DNA of 64,000 nt from Pseudomonas sp. SL4(2022) (GTDB lineage: Bacteria; Pseudomonadota; Gammaproteobacteria; Pseudomonadales; Pseudomonadaceae): the NCBI RefSeq assembly GCF_026625725.1, contig NZ_CP113060.1:496001-560000 (forward strand), in the 5' to 3' direction. The first letter of the stretch is position 1, and every line of letters begins with the position of its first letter. Both the position numbers and the translations under genes were made by a program. This document shows, piece by piece, positions 10,636-17,860 of this stretch. Under the pieces are notes generated by a model. It was not told the origin of the DNA, searched no databases, and was given only the letters and a program-made list of their open reading frames with translations.

Positions 10636-10907
10636 TGAACGATGAACTGCAACACATGAAAAATCTCGGTAAAACCTCAGCCCAATGGTTACATGCAGTG
10701 GGGATCCATAGCGCCAATGACCTGCGCCGCCTGGGATCGGTCAGCGCATACCGAGCAGTGAGAGCGCGAGGCTTTAGAGCATCGAAAGTACTGCTGTACG
10801 CAATCGAAGGAGCATTGCTGGATGTTCATTGGAATGAACTACCACCCAGCCTGAAAGCGGATCTGAACGGCCAGCTCAATGAAACTTCTCACCACAACAA
10901 GAGCTAG
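10635..10907 (+). CDS. TfoX C-terminal-domain protein
   Basis: Protein of 90 residues consisting of the TfoX/Sxy C-terminal domain alone: MKNLGKTSAQWLHAVGIHSA, then NDLRRLGSVSAYRAVRARGF and a closing helical segment LLYAIEGALLDVHWNELP. This helix-hairpin-helix-like domain occurs in competence regulator Sxy but also as a free-standing protein of unknown role. The frame is open from 10560, but the ATG at 10635 has a perfect AAGGAGG five bases upstream and overlaps the stop of the methyltransferase pseudogene. The intact ancestor was therefore probably a translationally coupled two-gene unit. Confidence 0.85.
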   Translation: MNDELQHMKNLGKTSAQWLHAVGIHSANDLRRLGSVSAYRAVRARGFRASKVLLYAIEGALLDVHWNELPPSLKADLNGQLNETSHHNKS

Positions 10908-11013
10908 CTCACAACCTCTAAGGCTAACGATTTACCGGAAGCCCGCTGGCAACTATTGTTTTAGGGACGTTCGTACGGTTTAGTATGCCCAGCCAGTTCA
11001 AGGAAATTCACTC

Positions 11014-11814
11014 ATGTACTTACTCGGGGAGCAACCGGCTTACGCCGACCAGCTGATCAACCGATTACAAAGCATCCCGATGCAATTGCTTGAGGGCCTT
11101 GCCCCGGCGGCATCACCACTGCATCTCGAGCGTGCGGATGATCTGGCCAAAATTCTGCCGAGCAACCAGTTGTTCATCATTGAAAACGGTCTCTTACATG
11201 CAGTCGTTGATGATCGACCTCTGTTCTATCTGCAAGAAGGTGATCTGGTCGGCCTGCGGCAGGGCCTGGACATGCCGAGCTGCCGCTACAGCAGCGAAGA
11301 ACAGCTGAGCCTGATTCCCTACTCGCGCAGTGAGGTGTTTCAGCACATCTATGCCAGCGAGCAGCGCCAGGAACTCTTTATCCAGTACCTGATTGGCCAT
11401 ACCGCTTTGCTGTCAGATGCACTGGCTCGTCTGAAACAACCTGAAATACGCCCCTCCACTGGCTTCCAACACTTTGCCGCAGGAGAAGAATTGATCCACC
11501 AAGGCGATGTGGCCGACAACGTATTCATCATCATAGAGGGCCATGCCGAGGCCTATGTAGACGGGCACAAGGTCGGCGACGTGCAGAAAGATGAAATCTT
11601 CGGTGCCATGGCCGTATTCACTCGCGAACGGCGCAGCGCCACCGTACTGGCCAGCGAACCTTGCACCGTGATGGTGATCCCCAAGGAGCAATTTCTCAGC
11701 CTGATGCAGAGCAACCCACGCATTGCCCACAGCCTGATCGAGAGCATGGCCAAGCGCATCGACCTGCTCAATAAAGAAGTCACACAGCTACGCTTGCCGG
11801 CTGCAGATGCCTGA
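11014..11814 (+). CDS. Cyclic-nucleotide-binding protein (CbpA-like)
   Basis: Protein of 266 residues ending in a cNMP-binding jelly roll (about residues 145-255): FQHFAAGEELIHQGDVADNV, FIIIEGHAEAYVDG, then the phosphate-binding cassette EIFGAMAVFTRERRSATVLA. An N-terminal region resembles a second, degenerate cNMP domain (LFIIENGLLHAVVDDRPLFY). There is no DNA-binding HTH. P. aeruginosa has a cAMP-binding protein, CbpA, directly upstream of prrF and the phu locus, so synteny supports orthology. The ATG follows CAAGGAAATTCACTC. Confidence 0.82.
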   Translation: MYLLGEQPAYADQLINRLQSIPMQLLEGLAPAASPLHLERADDLAKILPSNQLFIIENGLLHAVVDDRPLFYLQEGDLVGLRQGLDMPSCRYSSEEQLSLIPYSRSEVFQHIYASEQRQELFIQYLIGHTALLSDALARLKQPEIRPSTGFQHFAAGEELIHQGDVADNVFIIIEGHAEAYVDGHKVGDVQKDEIFGAMAVFTRERRSATVLASEPCTVMVIPKEQFLSLMQSNPRIAHSLIESMAKRIDLLNKEVTQLRLPAADA

Positions 11815-11826
11815 ATGCGGCACGCT

Positions 11827-11857
11827 AACAAACCCGGCCTAGCGCCGGGTTTGTTGT
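11827..11857 (+). terminator. Intrinsic terminator after the cAMP-binding protein gene
   Basis: ACAAACCCGGC pairs with GCCGGGTTTGT around a short loop, followed by TGTT. It lies about ten bases after the stop codon and insulates the gene from the prrF promoter. Confidence 0.8.
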
Positions 11858-11908
11858 TAATGGCCGTCACAAAATCAGCCATCACCGCAAAAAGTTTTAG
11901 CAAAGACA

Positions 11909-11942
11909 TTGACTTGAAAATGAGAATTGTTATTATTACCTC
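11909..11942 (+). promoter_or_regulatory. prrF promoter with Fur box
   Basis: TTGACT (11909-11914) and TATTAT (11931-11936) are 16 bases apart and place the start at about 11943. Between them AAAATGAGAATTGTTATTA (11917-11935) resembles the 19-bp Fur consensus built from NAT units. Iron-loaded Fur bound here would cover the spacer and -10 and repress the sRNA. Confidence 0.85.
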
Positions 11943-12056
11943 AACTGGTCGCGAGATCAGCCGATAAGCTTAAGAGACCTTCAGTCGGCCTCTTCAGATT
12001 ATCTCCTCATCAGGCTAATCACGGTTATTGACCCGGCTTCTGCCGGGTCTTTTTTT
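11943..12056 (+). ncRNA. prrF: PrrF small RNA (iron-responsive)
   Basis: Fur-repressed trans-acting sRNA that lowers synthesis of non-essential iron proteins under iron starvation. The sequence starts AACTGGTCGCGAGATCAGCC, contains the family-conserved core around CAGATTATCTCCTCATCAGG (the mRNA-pairing region) and ends in a terminator (ACCCGGC, loop, GCCGGGT plus eight T). Length is about 114 nt. Only one copy is present, whereas P. aeruginosa has prrF1 and prrF2 in tandem, from which the read-through product PrrH is made. The 228 bp from 12057 to phuW show no second copy and no gene. Confidence 0.93.
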
Positions 12057-12284
12057 GCCTACGGGAAAGCACCGCGCACAGGACAAAATCCGGAAAGAGA
12101 TCGACTCCAGCCTGGAATTGAATAAGGGCTGGCGGCATTGGGCACATCCGTCAGACACGTAATCCGATGCACTCAGACTAAAATGCAATGCGACGCCCTA
12201 TTGCGAGCCTCGCGCAGATACAACGGCTGAGCGGACAATCTCCGGAGAACCCGCAGACAAATGCTCAGCCGCTGGCCAGCCTGG

Positions 12285-13163
12285 CTATGGGCGCAGTTTT
12301 GCGCAGTGATCCTGCTCCGGCTGAGCCGGTGTGTACCAGACGTAATCGGCCGATTGCGCAGCCACCTGGCTACCAACCTCCGCCAGAATCAGTACCTGCA
12401 CACCTGCAGCTTCACCCAAATCCTGCAAATGCAGCGGCACACCCAACTCACGGCGCACATGGAAGGCGCCGGCAAACAGCAGGCTAGGCTCAGGCGCAGC
12501 CAGCAGGGCTTCGGCCATACGCCGATCCCGCTGTTGCTGCACGGCGAGCATGGCCGGCAACTGACTGTCCGGTAGCAGGTTGCAATGCGACTCGCGAATC
12601 TGCTTGAACAGCGCTTCGCGCACCGGCGCAGCCGTGGATGCCGGACCTTGGAGTTGTGGTACCCGGGCATAAATCTGCATAACTTCGCGGCGCTCAAGGT
12701 TGGCTGAAAGCAACGGATACGGCTGACGCAGCGCATGTTGTACGAGGGGGCCGTACAGCGACCAAGCCCAGCCCGGCTGCCAGTTCAAAGCACCCAGCAT
12801 GTCCTGCGGCGCCTGTCCGGCAACGATGGCAGCACGCACCTGATCGACTTTGACCTGCTGATCCGGCGTCAGCATTTCCAGCAGCAGACTGCCCTGTGGT
12901 CGCTGCGCAGCAAGCGCCCGCAACAACCAGAGCTGCAATGCATGGTGATCGGGGTTGTCATGCCGCTCGCCGACCAGCACCTTGGGCGCAGCAGCCAGAC
13001 GCGTCAGCAGTTGCTCAGGCGTCAGCCGCGCGCCGGTACGCAACTCGACAATCTGCCCCAATTCAGGATGCTGCAGCCCCTCGGGGCTTTGCCAGACGGG
13101 TAACGCCGGCAACGCCTGACAGGCACTCAACAGCGCAGCAACCAGCAATAACACAATACGCAT
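12285..13163 (-). CDS. phuW: ChaN-family heme-binding lipoprotein PhuW
   Basis: Last gene of the heme-uptake operon. The lipoprotein signal is MRIVLLLVAALLSAC, and the lipidated cysteine is residue 15. The ChaN (DUF399) domain follows: LVGERHDNPDHHALQLWLLR, LLLEMLTPDQQ, and SLLFAGAFHVRRELGVPLHL near the end. Length is 292 residues. ChaN proteins are iron-regulated lipoproteins that bind heme at a dimer interface. The frame is open from 13184, but the ATG at 13163 begins the signal peptide. It starts ten bases after the phuV stop. Confidence 0.88.
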   Translation of the reverse strand: MRIVLLLVAALLSACQALPALPVWQSPEGLQHPELGQIVELRTGARLTPEQLLTRLAAAPKVLVGERHDNPDHHALQLWLLRALAAQRPQGSLLLEMLTPDQQVKVDQVRAAIVAGQAPQDMLGALNWQPGWAWSLYGPLVQHALRQPYPLLSANLERREVMQIYARVPQLQGPASTAAPVREALFKQIRESHCNLLPDSQLPAMLAVQQQRDRRMAEALLAAPEPSLLFAGAFHVRRELGVPLHLQDLGEAAGVQVLILAEVGSQVAAQSADYVWYTPAQPEQDHCAKLRP

Positions 13164-13173
13164 AAACAAGACC

Positions 13174-13940
13174 TTAACGAGCAACGATTAAAGGGTGACC
13201 CCGTTCCGGATGCTGCTGCACCAGCACTTCGAGACCAAACACCGCCTGCAATGGCTCGGCGCGCAGCACGGCCTCAGGACTACCGAGCGCATGGGGGCGG
13301 CCTCGCTCCAGCAGCAACAGACGGTCGCAGTAACGCGCGGCCAGATTGAGGTCGTGAAGAATCACCAGTACCGCGGCGCCCTGCTCGACGAAAGCGCGGG
13401 TGGCCTGCAATGTGGTGTGCTGATGCAGCGGATCAAGCATTGAAGTCGGCTCATCGAGCAGCAGTATCTGCCCTTCCCCCCCGGCCAGAGCTGCGCCAGC
13501 ACCCGCGCCAGGTGCACGCGCTGGCGCTCGCCGCCGGATAACGCCAGGTAACTGCGTCCGGCCAAATGCAAGGCATCGGCCGCCTCCAGCGCCTGCTTGA
13601 TGATCTGTGCATCGCGCACACGCCCACTGGCGTGAGGTAAGCGGCCCATGCCAACCACTTCTTCCACACGAAAGGCAAAGTTCAATGTCGAGGTCTGTGG
13701 CAATACCGCCAGACGTTGCGCGCGCTCGCTGCCGGGCCAGTCCTGCAAGCGCCGTTGATCCAGCCAGACGTCGCCATGGCTCGGCTGCAACTCGCCACAT
13801 AAAGCACCCAGCAAGGTACTCTTGCCAGCACCATTTGGGCCCAACACGCCGAGCACTTCGCCCGGACGCAGCTCCAGGTTGATATCCGCCAACACCGTGC
13901 ACGGGCCGCGCTGTACCGCCAGATTTTCCGCGCGCAGCAT
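13174..13940 (-). pseudogene. phuV: Heme ABC transporter ATPase PhuV, frameshifted as sequenced
   Basis: ATPase of the heme importer. The N-terminal part ([20 protein letters not shown], Walker [13 protein letters not shown]-loop [11 protein letters not shown], signature [20 protein letters not shown]) is in one frame. The Walker B onward ([20 protein letters not shown], switch histidine VILHDLNLA) is in another. The break falls in a run of seven C on the plus strand (13476-13482); eight would restore an unbroken 255-residue protein reading [15 protein letters not shown]. Everything else is intact, so this is either a homopolymer sequencing error or a recent or phase-variable slip. The ATG at 13940 overlaps the likely phuU stop as TGATG. 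Confidence 0.85.
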
Positions 13941-14978
13941 CAGGTACGCCCCCCGCAGCAACAGATAAAGGAAGAACGGCGCGCCAATCAGCGCCGTGAC
14001 AATACCAATCGGCAATTCCGCCGGCGCCAGCACCAGCCGTGCCACCAAATCCGCCAGCAGTAGCAGACTGGCACCCGCCAGCGCTGAAGCCGGCAACAGC
14101 ACACGATGATCCGGCCCCACGAGCAGACGCACGAGATGCGGCACCACCAGGCCGATAAAGCCGATCATCCCCGCCGCGGCTACCGCGGCACCTACGCCCA
14201 GGGCGGTGCAGAACACCAGTTCAGCCTTGATCCGCTCAACAGCAAAACCCAGGTGGCGTGCTTCAGACTCGCCCAACAGCAAGGCATTCAGCGCCTTGGC
14301 CCGTCGTGGCAACCACAGCGCCACGGCCGCCGTCACCAGCAGCAACGGCCACAGACGCGGGTAGCTGGCGCCATTTAGGCTGCCCAGGTTCCAGAACGTC
14401 AGGGTACGCAAGGTGGCGTCATCGGCCAGGTAAGTGAACAGACCGATGGCAGCACCGGCCAATGCGGTGAGGGCAATACCGGCCAGGAGCATGGTCGCCA
14501 CATTGGTTTCACCATCACGCCGGCCCAGGCGATAAACCAGAGCCGTTACCCCCAAACCACCGATAAAGGCACACACCGACAATAGATACGGCGCGAACGC
14601 TTCCGGCAAGCCGCCCAGGGCCGCACCACCGACAATCGCAATCGACGCGCCGAGGGCCGCGCCGCTGGATACGCCAATCAACCCAGGGTCTGCCAGCGGG
14701 TTACGAAACAACCCCTGCATCGCCACCCCGCACAGCGCCAGCACTGCACCGACCAGCAGCCCGAGCAGGGTGCGCGGAAGGCGGATCTGCCCGAGGATCA
14801 GTTCGGCCTGGGCCAACTCATCGCCCGCGTGCACCACCCCCAGCAGGCGCAACGCCGCCTTGAGCGTATCGAGTAGCGGCAGGCTGACTGGCCCCAGCGC
14901 CAGGGATAACCAGAGCGCGAGCACCAGCAACAGGCTCAATGCAATAAACAGTGAGCGCGGTCGAATAACAGGATTCAT
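13940..14978 (-). CDS. phuU: Heme ABC transporter permease PhuU
   Basis: FecCD-type inner-membrane permease that carries heme into the cytoplasm. About ten hydrophobic segments are visible. Family landmarks are [59 protein letters not shown] and [20 protein letters not shown]. As sequenced the frame has no stop at the expected place and runs into phuV. Removing one C from the run of six at 13949-13954 would end the protein at LLLRGRT with TGA overlapping the phuV ATG. The gene end given here assumes that correction. The start overlaps the phuT stop (ATGA). Confidence 0.9.
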
Positions 14979-15874
14979 GGCGTGGGCTTAGCTTCGGCGA
15001 CCAAAGGTTGGCTGGCAGGATAAAAGGCTGCGGACAAGGCCGCCAGCCCATCCGGCAAACGCGGGCCGAGACCGCCGACCAGCAGCGTCGGGTCAAGCAT
15101 CAGCAAACGCTGGTTACGCGCTGCCCGGGTCGCCGCCAGCGCGGGATTCTGCTGCAACAATGCCTCACGCGCAGCATCACCGGACAGGCTGCGGTCGGCG
15201 ATGATCAGCACCTCGGGATCAAGCGCCAGCAGGGCTTCGGTGGACAGCGCCTTGAAGCCGCGGTGGCTGGCCAGATTGCGCCCGCCGGCATGCTCGATCA
15301 GCCAGTCGGCCGACGTGTCCTTGCCACCCGCCATCGGACTACCGCCGGCATGCCCGACTAATAGCAGCACGCCCGGCGCCGCCTGTTGACGCTGCGCGCT
15401 CACCAGCCAGTCGGCCTGCTGCTGCAAGCGCTGCTGATAGGCCGCAAAGACCTGATCAGCGCGTTGCGGCTCGCCTAACAGAGTGCCGATGCGCTGCAGG
15501 CTGGCCTGCACACTGCTCAGGTCCGCCTTGGACGAGAGCATTTCCACTCGCACACCGGCGCCGCGCAATTGCGCCAGCACCGGCGGTGGCCCCATTTCTT
15601 CACTGCCGATCAGCATATCCGGGCGCAGCGTCAATATGCCTTCGGCCGCCAGCTGGCGCTGATAACCGATACTCGGCAGCGCACGCAGCGACTCTGGATG
15701 CTGACTGGTGCTGTCCACCCCGACCAGACGGCTTTCGCCACCCAGCGCCACCACCCACTCGCTGAGTGAACCACCGGAACTGATCCAGCGTTGCGGCAAC
15801 GGCTCGGCGGCCATCGCCGAGGCACAGGACAACAGGCTCGCGCACAGGGCGAGCAGAGAGCTAAGGGGCTTCAT
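14975..15874 (-). CDS. phuT: Periplasmic heme-binding protein PhuT
   Basis: Soluble receptor that passes heme from the outer-membrane receptor to PhuUV; 299 residues. It has a signal peptide ([20 protein letters not shown], then MAAEP) and the two-lobed class III binding-protein fold: [20 protein letters not shown], then the heme-ligand tyrosine segment [20 protein letters not shown], and [14 protein letters not shown] near the end. PhuT of P. aeruginosa ligates heme through a tyrosine in this region. It lies between phuS and phuU and overlaps phuU by four bases. Confidence 0.93.
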   Translation of the reverse strand: MKPLSSLLALCASLLSCASAMAAEPLPQRWISSGGSLSEWVVALGGESRLVGVDSTSQHPESLRALPSIGYQRQLAAEGILTLRPDMLIGSEEMGPPPVLAQLRGAGVRVEMLSSKADLSSVQASLQRIGTLLGEPQRADQVFAAYQQRLQQQADWLVSAQRQQAAPGVLLLVGHAGGSPMAGGKDTSADWLIEHAGGRNLASHRGFKALSTEALLALDPEVLIIADRSLSGDAAREALLQQNPALAATRAARNQRLLMLDPTLLVGGLGPRLPDGLAALSAAFYPASQPLVAEAKPTP

Positions 15875-15958
15875 GGGAATTCTCTAGGGAAACAGAAGTG
15901 AACGCCGGCCCCGGTCAAACCAGTGGCGCGGCGCATCAACCACAACGGCTAAACCGAC

Positions 15959-17029
15959 TCAGGCCGGTAGAGCCACGGCCTCCTCGGCCAGGGCACGCCA
16001 GTCCTCACGTTCTGGAACACCCGGTTTGCGCGCACCAAACAGCTGCACCACCAGCTCGCCTTCAGCATCAAAGGCCTCCCAACTGGTGATCACACCGTCG
16101 GTGCTCGGCTTACGCACACGCCACAGTTCGGTCACGCCAGTGGTTTGCAGGTGCAGATTGAACTCGGGGTCCAGCACATTGAACCAGGTGTCCATCCAGC
16201 GCAGATTCTTCACTGGCCCGGAATGGATCTGGATGCAGTGGCGGTTGCCAACAAACACCATAATCGGCACATCCCGAGCGCCTGCCTGCTCCAGTAGCTT
16301 CGGCAGCTCGCTCACCGCCAACGGCTCCGCCCATTCGCGCCCCGCCAAACGCAGCGCCTGGGTACGGGTGGTACCGTGCTTTTTCAACAGGGCAAAGAAG
16401 TGGTGTGTGTCTTTCAACGACGACCAGCCAACGCGTAGCGCATTGGCATCAATCACCGTATCGGCCTGCGCCTGGGTTGCCGGCGGCAGTGGCAGCAGGT
16501 CCAGCTCGGCACTCTGTTCACTGGCGGCAAAGCGTTCCAGCAGAGGCTCCCAGGCCTGTAATTGGCTGTCCTCGGTGAGAAACACCTTGTGCACTGCCGT
16601 ACCCTGACGGTCGAATATCTGGATGCTGCGCTGGGTGCCCTTGCCAGTCTGCTCCTCAATGGCAAACACGCTGGCCCAGCCGCCGAGGAACAGGCGCAGA
16701 TCGATATCGGCCGACACCACCAGGCCCATCTGGCCATTACCCGTCACCGTGACCTCACGGTAATAGCCCTTGCGTTCATGCACGCAATGCTCGTTGCGGG
16801 TGAGTGCCATCACATAGCCCAACTCCCCCAATGCCGGCAGCAGTTGCGCCCACTCCGGGCGTAGCCGCAGGGTATCGACACCAAGCCGGCTGGCAACCAG
16901 CTCAGCCTCGCTCACCGCCAAACGCTCGGCGGCATCTCGCGCACGCAGGCGTGGCTGTTCATTGCGCAGGACTTGCCAGGCCAGGTAGAGATCATTGCTC
17001 ACCGCGGCGGACTGGGCGGTTGTATTCAT
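15959..17029 (-). CDS. phuS: Cytoplasmic heme-trafficking protein PhuS (HemS family)
   Basis: Binds incoming cytoplasmic heme and, in P. aeruginosa, delivers it to heme oxygenase HemO; it also binds the prrF1 promoter there. The 356-residue protein is the duplicated HemS fold: first half GYVMALTRNEHCVHERKGYY and DIDLRLFLGGWASVFA, second half VGWSSLKDTHHFFALLKKHG and GNRHCIQIHSGPVKNLRWMD. The proximal heme ligand corresponds to H209 in DTHH. Where I recall a His at 212 in P. aeruginosa, the residue here is Phe (HHFF). The ATG follows AGGAACTC. Second gene of the operon, after tonB. Confidence 0.93.
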   Translation of the reverse strand: MNTTAQSAAVSNDLYLAWQVLRNEQPRLRARDAAERLAVSEAELVASRLGVDTLRLRPEWAQLLPALGELGYVMALTRNEHCVHERKGYYREVTVTGNGQMGLVVSADIDLRLFLGGWASVFAIEEQTGKGTQRSIQIFDRQGTAVHKVFLTEDSQLQAWEPLLERFAASEQSAELDLLPLPPATQAQADTVIDANALRVGWSSLKDTHHFFALLKKHGTTRTQALRLAGREWAEPLAVSELPKLLEQAGARDVPIMVFVGNRHCIQIHSGPVKNLRWMDTWFNVLDPEFNLHLQTTGVTELWRVRKPSTDGVITSWEAFDAEGELVVQLFGARKPGVPEREDWRALAEEAVALPA

Positions 17030-17050
17030 GCTGAGTTCCTCATTGATGGA

Positions 17051-17731
17051 TCATCGACTTGCCGTCAGGGCAAACTGAATTGGGATATGGACACGGCTGG
17101 GTACGGCCTGACCGTCTGTGGTTTCGGGGCTGAAACGCCATGCGGCAACGGCTTGCAGCGCGGCACGATCAAGACTCTCAACCCCCGAGGAGCGCAGTAC
17201 GTTGAGACTGCGCTGCTGCCCCAGCTCATCCAGACGCACCTCCAACAGGACAATCCCCTGCTGATTGCGACGACGCGCCTGGGACGGATAACTCGGCTGA
17301 CGCGGTGGCTCACGAAAGCTCGGCCTACGACTGAACACCTCAGCCACCACGCGTGAACGGGCCGGTTCGGCCGACTCAACCCGAGCCGGATTTGCCACAA
17401 CGGCCTGCGTGCGGGCGACCTCAACCGGTGCGACCTCAGCGACCGCTTGCTTCGGTGGCACCAATAAAGGGGCAGGTTTCGGCTGAAGCGCCACGGCCGG
17501 CTTGACGGGCTGCACCGCCGCCGGCTTAGGCGGTAACGCCGGCGGCGGTACGGCTGGTGCCTTGTGCTCAACCGGAGCAGGCGCCAGCAGCACAGCCGTG
17601 ATGCGTGGCTGCACGGCCTGAACACTGGCGTGCGCGGCATTCAATTCTGGAGGCTGCGCAACGCCATACAGCAGCCAGCCGGCGACATGCAGCGCCAGCG
17701 ATAGCAGCAGGGAAAAAAATATACGAAGCAT
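17051..17731 (-). CDS. tonB: TonB-like energy transducer of the phu operon
   Basis: Inner-membrane protein that couples the proton-motive force to the receptor encoded divergently. A short cytoplasmic N-terminus and one membrane helix (RIFFSLLLSLALHVAGWLLY, with the conserved His in the helix) precede a Pro/Lys/Ala-rich periplasmic spacer (about residues 50-110). The C-terminal TonB domain has the PSYPSQARRRNQQGIVLLEV motif and FSPETTDGQAVPSRVHIPIQ. The frame is open from a GTG at 17743, but the ATG at 17731 gives a more usual start. It is the first gene of the phu operon, next to the Fur site, so this TonB is probably dedicated to heme uptake. Confidence 0.9.
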   Translation of the reverse strand: MLRIFFSLLLSLALHVAGWLLYGVAQPPELNAAHASVQAVQPRITAVLLAPAPVEHKAPAVPPPALPPKPAAVQPVKPAVALQPKPAPLLVPPKQAVAEVAPVEVARTQAVVANPARVESAEPARSRVVAEVFSRRPSFREPPRQPSYPSQARRRNQQGIVLLEVRLDELGQQRSLNVLRSSGVESLDRAALQAVAAWRFSPETTDGQAVPSRVHIPIQFALTASR

Positions 17732-17860
17732 GTTGGCGCGCACTCGATCAAATACGAATCTATTTGATAATTATTTGCATTAGCGTGTCAACATGGTTTA
17801 GCGTGCCGCCGATGCCAACCCGGCGGCCAGAGAAGCCGCCCGTATGACCCTGGAGTCCCT
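17732..17860. promoter_or_regulatory. Divergent tonB-phu / phuR promoter region with Fur box
   Basis: An AT-rich block in the middle of the gap carries TTGATAATTATTTGCATTA (17764-17782), which fits the degenerate Fur consensus. More AT-rich sequence lies beside it (AATACGAATCTATTT), suggesting overlapping sites. Its central position would let Fur-Fe(II) repress both directions, as is known for phu loci. Confidence 0.75.

Noticed and set aside
12188..12487. A 99-codon plus-strand frame between prrF and phuW
   Set aside because: Most of it is antisense to phuW and it has neither motif nor ribosome-binding site. No second prrF copy was seen here either.
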